DNA of 64,000 nt from Diabrotica undecimpunctata (taxonomy: Eukaryota > Arthropoda > Insecta > Coleoptera > Chrysomelidae). Below, piece by piece: positions 22,615 to 34,282 of this stretch (position 1 is its first letter; each line of letters opens with the position of its first letter). The position numbers and the translations under genes were made by a program. Location of the stretch: the NCBI RefSeq assembly GCF_040954645.1, contig NC_092803.1, forward strand, positions 83,154,417 to 83,218,416. The letters are read 5' to 3'. The notes below the pieces were generated by a model. The model did not search any database and was not told the DNA's origin. It worked only from the letters and a program-made list of their open reading frames with translations.

Positions 22615-24023
22615 CTATTCAAATTCAAAATAAATAGGATCAACTTCGGAATACGAGTCATCTTGAGGGTTAATAATTAGCGGTTGTGTCTCTACGGTCG
22701 CATCAATTATGTTATCAACATCCTACATTTTTTGTTCTTCTTCTATTACATGCCTTACTGCATCTTTCCAGTTTTGTTCTGTAATATGTTGTAAAGACTC
22801 GTATAGCAATTCACGTACAGCTTGTATCTTATATAACGTATTTTTTCTAGCCACATAACTTTTCATTTGTGCCCAAATGAGTTCAATTGGATTTATTTCG
22901 CAGTGGTATGGTGAAAGTCTAAGGGCTGTAATGTTTCGCCTTTCCGCCATTTTGTCAACTACGTATTCCTTGAACTTAGATTTGTGTTGCCGGGCAATTT
23001 TTAGAAGTTCTGCTTTTACCATTCCATCTTCGTAAGGCAGATACTTATTCCGCAGCCAGTCAAGAATATCCTGTTTCTTCCACGCAGTCGTTGGAAGTCT
23101 TTCTACTAGTCGTGAATGATAAGGTGCATTATCTAATACTATAATTGAATTTGGTGGTATGTGTTCAATCATCTGCTCAAAATACTCTTCGAAAACATCA
23201 GCTGTCATCTCCTCGTGTTAGTCTTTTGTGCTTTTGGACTGAAATTCCAACAAACCATGCTTAACAAATCCTTTTTCACTGCCAATGTGAGAAATTATTA
23301 ATCTACTGCCTTTACCAGAAGGTGAGGAGATACCAGTAGACCAACCTTCCATAAAGGCTTGCCTGGAGCTTAATCTATTTTTATCTGACCAAATTTTTTT
23401 TAGAGTATGACCTGAGTTTACCCACGTTTCATCCTGGTAGAAGATGGGTCTTCCTTCAGCCCGGAATTTTCGTATGGATCTTAGATAATTTCTTCTCCAA
23501 CATATTATCTTCTCCCGGTCAATCAAAAGTGATTTTCGGTCTGATTTCTCCCACCGGAAATTCAATTCTTTTAAAACTTGCCACAATTTAGTTCGTCCGA
23601 TATGAGGCAAATCCGGGTAGTCTCTAACTTTTTGTAAAATTTTGTTTAGGTTTGGTATTTCTTTTTTGAAAAAAAAAATCCATGAATTTTCCTTCGAATA
23701 CCATTTTTGGCAAATTCATCAATTTCAATAGGCTTTTTCCCTCTCTTTAAGTGTTCGTTTGTGTTTGGGTTAGCTATACCGTGTTTTTTTCTTTCTGATA
23801 GGAACCTATATATAGTTGACTCTCCTACGCCAGTCATGTTGACACAACTTTCGACTATGTTGCGAACAGTGTTTGTGGGATTCTGAGAAACCAGAGCATC
23901 GTGAACATTCAGGACAATAGTCTTCTCTCTTGGTGAATAGACAGACTTACTGACTGTACGCAACAGTACCGGTGTAAAACTTGATGATGTTGATGATGAA
24001 GCTATCACAAACAATCCAACCAA
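22615..24023 (-). pseudogene. Tc1/mariner-related DDE transposase with 82-residue D-E spacing
   Basis: Best copy of its family. The N-terminus (24023-23646) has a helix-turn-helix region around VNMTGVGESTIYRFLSERKK. The next frame (23610-23218) has IGRTKLWQVLKELNFRW and IFYQDETWVNSGHT, the first catalytic Asp. Then VLDNAPYHSR (second Asp) and CEINPIELIWAQMKSYVARK (Glu). Counting residues, 82 lie between the second Asp and the Glu, far more than the 34-41 of classical Tc1/mariner. A DD82E group named Sailor has been described; membership is my inference. Lesions: a frameshift in a T/A homopolymer near 23670, TAA at 23218-23220 in place of a sense codon, and TAG at 22723-22725 where Trp is expected before the true stop at about 22615. 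Otherwise nearly complete. Confidence 0.88.
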
Positions 24024-24547
24024 ACGAGCACGAGCGAAAGGTACGTATATATGATCGTAGGTATATGGAATAAAAAATCACTCACGCACTGCATATAATT
24101 CGCAAAAGAAATATTCGAGACGCTGATTACTGCCGTAGACGCGGACACACCGACGAGCCGTAAATTACATGCGATCAAAAACGTACTAAACAAAAAAATT
24201 GTTTTCGTTCGTAATAACTTCACCCTTTTAAGTTAAGTTTCGAATATAAACTGAACAAACGAGGCACGTGGCCAAAGCATACCCATTATATTATTAAAAA
24301 TCTGGGGAATTTCATCCTAATTATCTTGCAACGAATAGTACCTTCGGATATGAATTCCAGGTTTTCCAGTAAAGTGATTAAACGCGAAGATTAGTATTGA
24401 AATATCCAAAGAGATAAGGTATTCTTATTTACAAAATTGTTAATGGTTAAATTCTTATTTTTATTATTATAATATAATTACATAACATTAGCCGTGAAAG
24501 TTTTAATTGTTTTTTTGCTAAATATATTAGTATTAAAATATTATTAG

Positions 24548-24595
<48 letters not shown>

Positions 24596-25039
24596 CAGTA
24601 TTAAAAAATTATATATTATTATTTAATGAATAAACACCTCAGGAACGCCTATGGTTTACGACCGTTTTATGAGTTTGAGGCACATTTCGTGCTCTCAACA
24701 ATTTATAAACGGAGAATAAGTAGTTGCAAACAAAATAAATTGGTTGTGATAACTTAGATACACACATTCTTTATATCTAAATTAATGTTTACAATAAAAT
24801 AAGTAAACAATTTATAACGTATACCATTGATACTCCTTCTGTGTTTAAAACATATTTTAAATAAAATAATAATATTAGCGAATTTTAAGGTTTTTACTAA
24901 TGTTGTTTTGCTGTTTGGCTGTTTTGGTATATGTTATCTTCTATAGCCGGGTGGGTATTTTGTTGCAGCTAGTTTGAAACAATTAATTTATTATCGGCCA
25001 TTTTGCATATGCATTGATAAAGAACTTATAGCGAACTAT
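24024..25039. other. No gene seen; contains (TA)n
   Basis: 24024-24250 has several CpG words and may hold the transposon's upstream end. The rest is AT-rich. Confidence 0.45.
24550..24594. repeat. (TA)n microsatellite
   Basis: About 45 bases of TA repeats. Confidence 0.9.
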
Positions 25040-25470
25040 ATATACGTAAAGGAAGCATTAAAGAAAATTAAAAAAATAGAAAATCACCAGGAGAGGACAG
25101 AAAACCGAACGAACTCCTAAAGTACGGAGGACTAGATCTGACCAAACAACTATTAAATCTAATCCAAAAAAATAATAAAACAAAATAGAATTCTTCAAGA
25201 ATGGAGATCCAGCATCCTAATACCTCTCTTTCAAAAACAGAGACAACTCGAACACGGAAAGTTACAGAGAAATTAATGTATTAAAAAAACACTAAAATAA
25301 ACAACCAAAGTGACAACAAATAAACCCAATGAAATGAATGCAATTACACTAACAGAAGAACAACAAGGTTTTAGGTCGAAAAGATCATGCAACGAAGCTA
25401 TACATATTTCTAAAAAGGCAAGTGCAAGAGAAATCTTTAGAATAGAACAACAGTTCATTGTTTGCTACGC
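25040..25470 (+). pseudogene. Endonuclease-RT element, fingers fragment
   Basis: Plus strand: EALKKIKK-stop-KSPGEDR (pattern KxxKSPGEDxIxNELLKYGG, with PNELLKYGGLDLTKQLLNLI in frame at about 25105-25165), then LIPLFQK-like and RTRKVTEKLMY, and in the frame 25310-25510 NEMNAITLTEEQQGFRSKRS (the EEQxGFRxxRSC block before motif A). 3'-truncated before the catalytic box. Confidence 0.7.
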
Positions 25471-26689
25471 AACGGTTAGCTATTTTGCATTTCTCAGACT
25501 AGCCGATTAGTGAAATGTTTGATTACAGTAATACATACTGTAATACTAATAAGATTTGAACATATTGTACATATTAGAAAAATAAGTTATTTTAAGTTTT
25601 CTTTTCCATTTTACTTCATGTCAAAAATAGAAAATAAAAAACCATAAATTACAAAAAATGATGATTTAATATAAATACAACTTAGTGCATACCACCACCT
25701 AATTCTAAATCTTATAGTTTTTAAATATTTTTATTCTTTTTTTATTTATTTTACAATTACTTTAGAAAGCACAAAACTTCCGTTAACAAGAATCAACCTG
25801 CTGTATTTGGCCCACTATTATAATCTTCAATCTTACACATCCCATTAAAGTCGAATGGAATCTTTAGATTTACAAACTTAACCTACCAACTGTTGCCTTG
25901 AAAAAATTTTCCACGAATCGGGCAATCTCTAAAGGTGAGTCATCGCCAACAAAAGGGCATAAAGTAATAAAGACTACTGGCACCAAATATACGACTAAAC
26001 TTCTAGAAAAGAAGATCGTTTCTATACAAAATATGTGTAATTAATTTAGGCATTAGGCTACCTGTTTTTCAATGAATTCGTTTATTCTGAGAGCAGGCCC
26101 GCCGAGAGGGCGGCACAGCCGGTACACTTTACCCTGACCTGGCGATGTAAGGGGCCCGGAGTCGACCAAAACAAAGACGTAATTTTTTCGGTTTTTTTTT
26201 GCTTTATTTTCATATTGATCTATATCGTATTATAATCCACGAGGTAGTTATAAAAAGGTATTTGTCGCTATTACATCAAACATTTTAATGATTTTTTCTG
26301 ACGTTAGCCACCATGTCAGCAATTATTACGTTATTAACTATATCCGGAAAAGACAATCAGTTGTTTATGCATACCACTGTTTTAAATTTCTATGTTCTTG
26401 TTCGTGGATGTTTTCTTCTGAATAGTTTACCTGAACCGCTAGATGCCATAAGCTCCACTTTTCGGATTTCTATATATGATTTTGGATTTATCTGTTCTTG
26501 GCTCACTGTTTTTGTTTAGCTATTGTTTGCTTTAGGTCTACCGTTTTGGATACTTTATTAAGTTGTAATATTTTTTTCAATTTGATACTATTATTTTTGT
26601 TCAAGTACTTAAGTTCTTTAAGTCTTTAACTTAAGTCATATCAAAATCTATCTCCTTCACAGACATAATTATCCTATCTAAGCCTCAAT
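25471..26689. other. No gene seen; GC-rich patch at 26090-26160
   Basis: The patch (gcaggcccgccgagagggcgg...ggggcccggagtcgacc) is isolated in AT-rich DNA and resembles the GC-rich ends of some hAT elements, but no partner end was found. Confidence 0.35.
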
Positions 26690-26905
26690 CGTCAGGTTTT
26701 CTTTGGTCTCTCTCTCACTTCTTCAGTTCCGTACGTCATAGATGACCTTATGACATTTTTATATAATTTTATTTTTGCTGTTATCTGATTCACTACCAAT
26801 GAGAATAAATAAAAAAAATAAAACACTAAGCACTGAGCCCTTACGAAATCATACTTCCTCATGAAATTTTTCGGTCTCTCTCACACCTGTTATAGCTCTT
26901 TTGTT
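26690..26905 (-). pseudogene. RT motif B fragment (older element, left half)
   Basis: Minus strand: AITGVRETEKFHEEV-stop-FRKGSVLSVLFFLFIL, matching the V-x-x-G-x-T-x-x-F-x-x-x-VGLxQGSxLSPxLFxxxxD block of RTs. Its upstream half is probably at 29125-29430, with the element at 26950-29115 inserted between. Confidence 0.55.
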
Positions 26906-26949
26906 CGTAAGTCGTCTGTTATCAATTGGTCATACTGCAATCAATTGGC

Positions 26950-29115
26950 GTATTTTTTTTTTATAGCCCTTTTTCTATCCGAATTGTCGAATAAAGGCCT
27001 CTCCCATTTCTCGCCATTCATCCCTGTTGTGTGCTAGGCGTTTTCACATTGGTCCTGCGACTCTTTTGATATCGTCGCTCCAGCGCATTTGAGGTCTTCC
27101 TCTTGGTCTCTTCGCATCGTACTGTCGCCAGTTTCCGACTTCTTTGTTCCATCTACCATCTTCGAGACGTTCGTTGTGTCCAGCCCATTTCCATTTTAAT
27201 TTAGCAGCTTGTTTCGCGGCGTCCTCTATTTTTGTTTTGTTCCGGATTGCTTCGTTCGTTTGCCGATCTATTAGTGAGATACCAAGCATCTGTCGTTCCA
27301 TGGCTCACTGAGTTTTTCGAATCTTGTCCATGTTCTTTTTTGTGAATGTCCAGGTTTGAGCTCCGTAAGTGAGAACGGGAAGGATACAAGAATCGAACAC
27401 TTTGGTTTGAAGGTTTTGGGGTATCTTTTTATCTTTCAGTATGTATGAGAGTTTTCCAAATGCGGTCCATCCCATTCTTACTCGTCTGCTTATTTCGGTA
27501 GTTTGGTTTTCTTTGTTTACCTTGATATTCTGACCCAGATATATGTATTCTTCTACATGTTCCACTTTTGTTCCTTGGATGGTTATCGTCGGTTGATCAT
27601 CTTTATTCGACATTAGCTTAGTTTTACTTAGATTCATTTTCAGTCCTTTTTTTATGGATTCCGTATGAAGCCCATCGATCATCGTCTTCAGTGCTTTCCA
27701 GCTGTCGGCTATTAGTACTACGTCATCTGCATATCTTAGATGGTTTAAATACTTTCCGTTTATCGATAGTCCCTTCGTTTCCCAATTTAGTGATTTAAAG
27801 ATATCTTCAAGTGCGGCAGTAAATAGTTTTGGAGATATGGTGTCTCCCTGTCTTACTCCTCGGTTGATTTTTATTGGCCTCGTTTTCATTCCGTTATCCA
27901 TTGTGACTATCATTTCAGCGTGTTGATATATATTATGTATTAATATCCTATATCTAGAATCTATTCTGCTGTTGACCAGTGCTTCCTCAATAGCCCATAA
28001 TTCTATGCTGTCAAAAGCTTTCTCGTAGTCTATAAATGCTAAACAGATTGGTAAATTGTATTCGTTAACTTTTTCTATTAGGACCTTTAGTGTGTGAAGA
28101 TGGTCACATGTACTGAACCCTTTTCTAAATCCGGCTTGCTCTACTGGTTGATATACATCGAACTTTGTTGTCAATCTATTTGTAATTATTTTTGTGAATG
28201 TTTTATAAAGTTGTGGTAGTAGTGATATTGGACGATAATTTTTCAGATCTGTATTGTCCCCTTTTTTGTGTATTAATATTGTGTTAGCAGTATTCCATTC
28301 CTTTGGTATGTTTCCTTCAAATAGGCATTTATTAAAAAGTATTTTTAGGTACCTGATGACTTCTTCTCCGCCTTCTTTCAACATTTCTGCCAGAATTCCA
28401 TCACTACCCGGTGCTTTATTTCTTTTCAATTCTTTAATTGCATTTTCCATTTCTACTTCGCTTATTTCGGGCATTACTTCAGAATTTACGTTTGTTATTT
28501 GTCTTTTCAGATTTTGCTTTGAAGAGTCGGGGGGATCGTTTCTTGAGCGGTATAACTCAGTATAGAAGTTTTCAACTATGTTTGATATCTGAGCTTTGTT
28601 TGTTTCTAGTTGGCCTTGTTGATTTTTCATAGTTATAATATTTTTCTTTCCTAATTTCGGTTTGGTATATTTCAGACTTCGATTTTTCTCTATCACTCTT
28701 TCTACATGTTCTTGTTGATGTTTTTTAATATTGTCTTTTATCTGTTTTCGTATGGCTCGATTAAGTTCTTTTATTCTGTGGTATTTCTTTTGTTTAGTGA
28801 CAGGAGCTCTTTTTGTTGTTTCAGCATATTCTTCGATTCTGCACTTATTTTGGATTTTTTGTTGTTATGGCGGGTTGCTACTTCTGAGCTAGCATTCAAT
28901 AGTTCTTTTGTTATAACTGAGTTAATTTTATTAACGCTGAGTTGTTCCAGATTCAGTGCTTGGGCGGTTTTGTATTGTACGTTTTGTATTGGCGTATTGT
29001 ACATCTTCAATTCATTCATGACACCCATTCCAAAATTCTTAAACTCTGTACCAGCTTGTACATATCTAGTGGATGGATACAATTTATCTTTGGAGTCGCT
29101 TAATAGTCTATTAAG
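26950..29115 (-). mobile_element. Non-LTR retrotransposon, 5'-truncated, RT nearly full
   Basis: Runs from a linker at 29110 to a 3' end at about 26950 with TATAAAAAAAAAATA. It carries the complete RT and C-terminal domain but no endonuclease, so it is a 5'-truncated copy. It lies between two pieces of an older minus-strand RT remnant. Confidence 0.85.
26975..29082 (-). pseudogene. Reverse transcriptase, three lesions from intact
   Basis: A linker of about 100 residues (29082-28771) shifts frame near 28800 into the main 463-codon frame (28696-27305). RT motifs: LKRNKAPGSDGILAEMLKEG, NYRPISLLPQLYKTF, VEQAGFRKGFSTCDHL, AFIDYEKAFDSIELW (motif A), IKINRGVRQGDTISPKLF (motif B), HLRYADDVVLIADSW (motif C, both Asp kept) and KKGLKMNLSKTKLM (motif D). 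TGA at 27305-27307 interrupts where the reading continues AMERQMLGISLIDR; TGA at 27044-27046 interrupts again, and the reading continues KRLAHNRDEWREMGEAFIRQ to a stop at 26975-26977. The family tail RPRGRPQMRWSDDIKRV is present. Domain order is that of endonuclease-RT retroelements; endonuclease absent. Confidence 0.88.
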
Positions 29116-29124
29116 GTAAGGTTA

Positions 29125-29430
29125 TTATTGGTAAGTGGTTGTCCTAACATTGCTTTACCACTAGTTGTTTTCACTTTATACATATTTCTTACAATCTTTA
29201 CATACCCAAGAACCTCCCGAGTAATTCATCATATATACTTTCTCAAGATCAATGAATACCATATGAGCGTTTGTTTCTTTATTCCTATAGTTTTACATTC
29301 GTTGCCATGTAATGAAAATTGCATCTGTTATTGATCTGTCTTGCATTAATTAAAACTGATCTTCGGATAATTCGGTTAATTCCGTCTATCAATTAACTAT
29401 CTCTCAGATTTTTAATGAGTGATTAAATAA
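29125..29430 (-). pseudogene. RT palm fragment (older element, right half)
   Basis: Minus strand: MQDRSITDAIFITWQRM near 29370-29320, AHMVFIDLEKVYD (motif A with D-x-E-K-x-(F/Y)-D) near 29255, then VKIVRNMYKVKTTSGKAM near 29200-29150. These are the blocks that normally precede motif B, which is found on the other side of the inserted retroelement at 26690-26905. Confidence 0.55.
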
Positions 29431-30339
29431 TTTTACAGCTTTTGTAGTTTGTGAATTGTTTAACATTTCCTTTCTTTTTGTAAAGAAGTAAAAGTAAGTA
29501 AAAAAAGTAAGTAAATAAATAGATCTTCGGAAATATTCTTCGCTAGGGTTAGCAGATTGGTTTTGATGACACGTTTGACGAGAAACTATACGAGGCATTT
29601 TCAATTCGATGTCTAGTTGTTGAGCTATTTGTTTACTTCACAGTAAAGTTTGCTAAATACAGATTAAGCATTTGATCTTTTATTTTGAAGAATGCGTTTA
29701 GTGTCCTCTATAGCCTCATTAGCCTACTTAAAATATAATTTTAGTGACTAAAGAAGACGACTAAGTGATAGAGTTGTACCCAAAACATCACTAAGACAAA
29801 CTACTGTTTCACAGTTTCACAAATACCTTGGACAACAGCCCCCAGTTCCTTTATTTGTATTCACTAACGTATCAGACAGAGCTAATGCAACAACAATATT
29901 TATTATAGACTTTGATATTTATTATAGGTAAATTGTAAAATGTAGCACACAGTCTCAACAATTATAATTGATTTGGGTTATTCAATCAACGCTAATACAA
30001 AATAAAAATGTGCTGATTTCGTGCGAAAAGTCATGTCATGTACATTGAATGAGCAATAATGTGTGGGCGGTAATTCTATCTCATTGATAATCGAACGATT
30101 CTCTGGCACTCAAATGACGAATTGACAAAATTTGAAAATCGCTTAACTCTGAATTCGTGGAAGTCTTAGTCGAGGTATTACTGTCTTAAGAATTGTTGAT
30201 TTTTTTAAAGAGCAATTTAAAAAGGCTTTTGTATAATTCTACACTTACCACTAGAATAAATGAGTTTAAATCATTTCAACTCTTGATTTCCTGCTTATAG
30301 GGTTGATGGGTTTTAAATAATTTTTTTTTAGGATTATTT
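29431..30339. other. No gene seen
   Basis: AT-rich without recognisable features. Confidence 0.45.
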
Positions 30340-30357
30340 GATTGATATTTAATTTTG

Positions 30358-30412
30358 TTTTGGGGGTGGTCATGACCCCCGTGACCCCCCCTTTTGGATC
30401 CGTCACTGGCTA
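30358..30412. other. Orphan GC-rich transposon end, hAT-like
   Basis: Read on the minus strand, it begins CAGTGACGGATCC and runs into G/C tracts (ggggggtcacgggggtcatg). CAGTG-GGATCC starts are common on hAT-type elements. No matching opposite end was found, so it may be a truncated copy. Confidence 0.35.
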
Positions 30413-31321
30413 TAGTTTTATCAGACATTCAGAAATGCCGTACAGATGGTTTGCATTTTTTCTCCTTAATAAAGAAGGAACTCTTAATAAACTATTCGGC
30501 CTTGTATTTTTCCACCACATTCTTTATTCGCAAGAAAAAAGTCACGCAAACACGTCAAACTATAGAAATATACTTAGCATCATTTATTTTTCAATTTCTT
30601 TAAAGTCATGAATTTTTGTAGATATTTTTTTCTATTGTGCAGGTGTTCTCAGAACCAAACCGTTACGCAATCACACAGTAAGACTGCTTCTAAAAATAAC
30701 AGAAAGTTATCTGACCAGCACTAACCTCTACACTTGGCGGTATCGTGATTTTCGGTAAATTGACAGTTATGTTGATTGTTGATTAGTCCAAAAATAATGT
30801 TGGCCCAATACAGTAATGGTAAAGAGAGTTTTGGACAGAGATCAAGTTTTATAAAAATACAATAAATACATTTGAAAGAAATACGCATTTGTTGGTTAAT
30901 GATTTTTTTAGTGGCTAATTATCCAAAATATTGGCAAAATTCTAGACATGTAAAGTACGAAAATAGTAAAAATGCTAACAACTTGTGACGGTCTTATACA
31001 GTGCGATTCTAAATTCTCATCCCTACATATTTTGTGTAACATAGGTTTATAGTTTTTATGACGTTTTATTGACGTAAATATTGAAAATGGCGGATGGACA
31101 CCATTTTGAAAAATTATTTGGAATATAATCAAATAGCATTATTTAAAACTAGTATTACTATCTTATTACTAGGTATACTAGTATTACCTTATTTAAAAAC
31201 TAGTATTAAGTTCTTTGTACACATATACACAATTGTCAGTTATACATGAAAACCTCAAAATAATATTTTCTATTCTCAAAAATTTCCACAACTTATTGTC
31301 TGTCCAGTTATACTGGGCGCA
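30413..31321. other. No gene seen
   Basis: AT-rich. Short open frames at 30394-30611 and 30908-31132 carry no recognisable motif. Confidence 0.45.
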
Positions 31322-32551
31322 GACTACATAATTCAGATTTAACGCTACAACTCCAGGTAACGAAAAAAATTAGACAAGAACATCATTACTTCTGAGTTTT
31401 GGTATAAAATGCCTTTAATAAAGTTAATAGTTAGTGAACTATTAAATAAAATAAATATATCAGCAAGGTAGTTAATAGTAGGGTTTGACAAAATAACAGA
31501 ATAATTGGATTTTACATCGATCATTTTACGTTTTGTACTAAATTAAAGTTATTATCAAAATATTTTGTTTACAAACCAAACTAAGAAATAATTAAACTAA
31601 ATAACATTAAACTTTTTGTCAAAGTAAGTTTTTTAATTCATTTGTCAATACATTCCATAAAAGAACGTCTCATATTAAATAGCATCATTGGTTCTAAAGA
31701 AACTGTTATGCAGTATATATTTTAAGTATTATTATTATTGTATAACTAATAAGTATTATTTTGGGATTTTTATACATTAAGTAATTATATTATTATCTCA
31801 CCACATGACCAAGGAATATGACTACCACGAACAATCCAACGTTCAGGAAAGTTGTATTTAAAGTATGTTTTCACTGCCCTCTCTTTATAATATGGTGGTG
31901 TACCATCTTGTATAAACCACATATTTCGCCTTAAGTTTGATGACAATTCTTGCAATAAATCAATAAAATTATTTTATAAAAAATGTAAATAAATCTCACC
32001 ATTCAAATTACAAGGTAATTTGCATGTCCGTAAAAAATAATTACAAATGGTTCCAAACCATACGTTTATTTAAACTTCATGTTTAAAATGCATATCGTAT
32101 GATTTGGTACCACTTGTAATTATTATTTTTTACGGACATGTGAATTACCTCGTATTTTGAATGGTGAGATTTATTTACATTTTTATAAAATGATTTTATT
32201 GATTTATTGAAAAAATTGTCATCAAACTTTTATGGAATGTATTGACAAATGATTAAAAAAATGTTATTTACTTTAACTATTTATTAATTTGGTTTATAAA
32301 TAAAATATTTTAATTATGACTTTAATTTGATACAAAACGTAAAATGTTTGTAAAATGTATTCTGTTATTTTGTCAAATCCTACTATTAACTATCCTGCTG
32401 ATATATTTATTTTATTTAATATTTCGTTAACTATTAACTTTATTAAACTTTTATTTAAATTTTATACCAAAATTCAGAAGTGTTAATGTTTTTCTCTAAT
32501 TTTCTTTCGTTGCCTGGAGTAATTATTGCGTTAAATCAGAAATATGTAGTT
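31322..32551. mobile_element. Large palindromic element with asymmetric arms
   Basis: The left arm starts actacataattcagatttaac (31324) and the right arm ends in the complement, gttaaatcagaaatatgtag (32531-32550). Inside, ttggtataaaatg/ttttataccaaaa, ttaatagtagg/cctactattaa, tttgtcaatacattccataaaag and its complement, and ttttacggacatg pair around a centre near 32070. The left arm carries about 270 extra bases (31665-31930), including a transposase fragment, that the right arm lacks. Total pairing is several hundred bases per arm. Confidence 0.85.
31795..31940 (-). pseudogene. Mariner/Tc3-like transposase core fragment
   Basis: Minus strand reads LSSNLRRNMWFIQDGTPPYY then KERAVKTYFKYNFPERWIVR and GSHIPW. 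W-F-x-Q-D-G-x-P-P-H with a following FPxRWIxRxGxxxWP is the second catalytic block of a common insect Tc1/mariner-type family; the Asp (QDG) is kept. It sits in the left arm only of the palindromic element. Confidence 0.7.
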
Positions 32552-32565
32552 GGTTTGTAAAAGTC

Positions 32566-34114
32566 AGATCATGCAGTTATAACGGCTCACATTCAGTTCA
32601 ATCAAATATTACCCCGCAAAAATAATATTGTAACATATTCTACTACCGACTCTTCTGAAGTGGACTTTGAACTCTCTCAAATCGAATTTTTTGCAAACTT
32701 AAACGACCCCTCATTAATGTGGACTGCATTTCTCGATAAAGTCCACAATATAATTTCTACAAATACCACTTTCCGTAAGAGTTATAAAAACAACCTTAAA
32801 CCCTGGATAAATCGAACAGCAATTAAACAAATTAACCACAAACGACATCTATGGCAAAAATTTAAACACACCGGGCTTCTTAGTGATTTCCAAAGCCACC
32901 GCAGATTTTCAAATAACTTAAAAACATCTCTAAAAACCCTAAGACAAAATTTTTAAGCAAATGATATCGAAAGCGGTAACATTAAAAAAGTCTACAAATA
33001 CATACGTTCCTCCATGACGTCTAAAGTTTCCATTCCTCTACTTCAAAAATCCAACCAGACTTTATGCTCTTCTGACAAAGAATGACAGGTCGCAGCCGGT
33101 CGACGTTGTTTATCTAGATTTCTCTAAAGCCTTTGACCGTGTACCTAAGCGCAGACTTCTACATAAGCTAGAACATTTCGGAGTTCACGGTACTTTACTT
33201 TGTTGGATAGATGATTTTCTGACAGATCGATATTACAAAGTTAGAGTTGGCGAATCTTTCTCACAGGACAGGTTAGTGGAAAGTGGAGTGCCTCAGGGTT
33301 CCGTCCTTGGACCTCTGCTGTTTACGGTTTACACTAGCGATGTTCCTTATTATGTCTCAAGTAAAATATCGTTCTACGCTGATGACACAAAAATATATGC
33401 CAATCCAATCACAAACCAGCTAACCCTCCAAATGGAATTGGACTCTATTTTAACTTGGTGTTCCCAGTGGTTACTACCCTTAAATGCCGAAAAATGTGTA
33501 GTGCTTCGAATTGGTAAAAATAACCCACTTGTGCCGTACTTTGTTAACGGACAGCCATTAGATTCAGTGTTTTCGTATAACGATCTTGGTGTTATCATAA
33601 ACAGCAACCTAACTTGGTCCGACCACAATAACCTCTATTTGTAAACGTGCGAACTCCATTCTGTAAACTTTACACTCTGTACGTAAGACCCATACTTGAA
33701 TACGCTGGACCAACGTGGTATCCTGATCTGGTTCGAGACAAGACTATGTTGAAAAACGTCCAAAGAAAAGCCACCCGAATTTCTTTGGGACTGAGAAGAC
33801 CTTCTTATGCAGAAAGACTTAGTATGGCTAACCTAACTTCCTTTGAACTTCGCCGACAACGTGGAGACTTAATTACAACTTTTAAAATATTAAAATTCAA
33901 TTTTGGAAATCTCGATGAAATTTTTATCATTAATCAAGATGAACGCCTTAGAGGTCATCAGTTCAAACTGAAGAAAGAAAATTTTTATACAAGATCAAGG
34001 TAGAACTTTTTACCAAATAGAGTTTTTGAGTGCTGGAATAACCTTAACGATAACATTGTCTCTGCTCCCTCTACCAATTCGTTCAAAAACAGACTTGACC
34101 GTTTTACATTATAG
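32566..34114 (+). pseudogene. CR1-like reverse transcriptase, broken
   Basis: Segments: endonuclease end plus linker (32566-32956), stop at 32954-32956, readthrough IESGNIKKVYKYIRSSMTSK to about 33080, then a deletion that joins to SQPVDVVYLDFSKAFDRVP (motif A). Next SGVPQGSVLGPLLFTVYTSD (motif B, 33282-33340), SFYADDTKIYA (motif C, both Asp kept, about 33370), LNAEKCVVLRIGK and NDLGVIINSNLTWSDH. A frameshift and small deletion at 33625-33655 lead to CKLYTLYVRPILEYAGPTWY and RKATRISLGLRRPSYAERL. It ends at NSFKNRLDRF and the stop at about 34114. This order is characteristic of CR1-type RT. Confidence 0.88.
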
Positions 34115-34265
34115 TTAAAATATTGTTTTTCTTTTAAACCAAAAATTGTAATTTTATTTCTTTTATTTGTAATTTTTGTTTTTTACTAGTAGGTTATTAA
34201 TGAAATTTCTTTGTTTTTGGGCATAATAGGGACTTAGTTCTTAGTTCCTCTGCCCTCGCTTATGT

Positions 34266-34282
34266 ATAATAATAATAATAAT
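34266..34282. repeat. (AAT)n tail of CR1-like element
   Basis: Six copies of ATA/AAT at the element's 3' end, as expected for the group's short tandem tails. Confidence 0.75.

Larger units (their letters stand above)
32555..34282 (+). mobile_element. CR1-like non-LTR retrotransposon, internally deleted
   Basis: The sequence starts at the end of the endonuclease (SDHAVITAHIQFNQI, 32566) and ends in (AAT)n at 34266-34282. The RT is of the jockey/CR1 type (DFSKAFDRVPKRRLL, SGVPQGSVLGPLLF). The RT fingers are missing because of a deletion at about 33085. It abuts the palindromic element on its left, and its 5' part is absent. Confidence 0.85.

Noticed and set aside
24005..24223. 72-codon minus-strand frame upstream of the DDE transposase
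   Set aside because: Overlaps the transposase start in another frame; no recognisable content.
28254..29119. Plus-strand frames over 28.2-29.1 kb
   Set aside because: Shadows of the minus-strand RT, which has all RT motifs.
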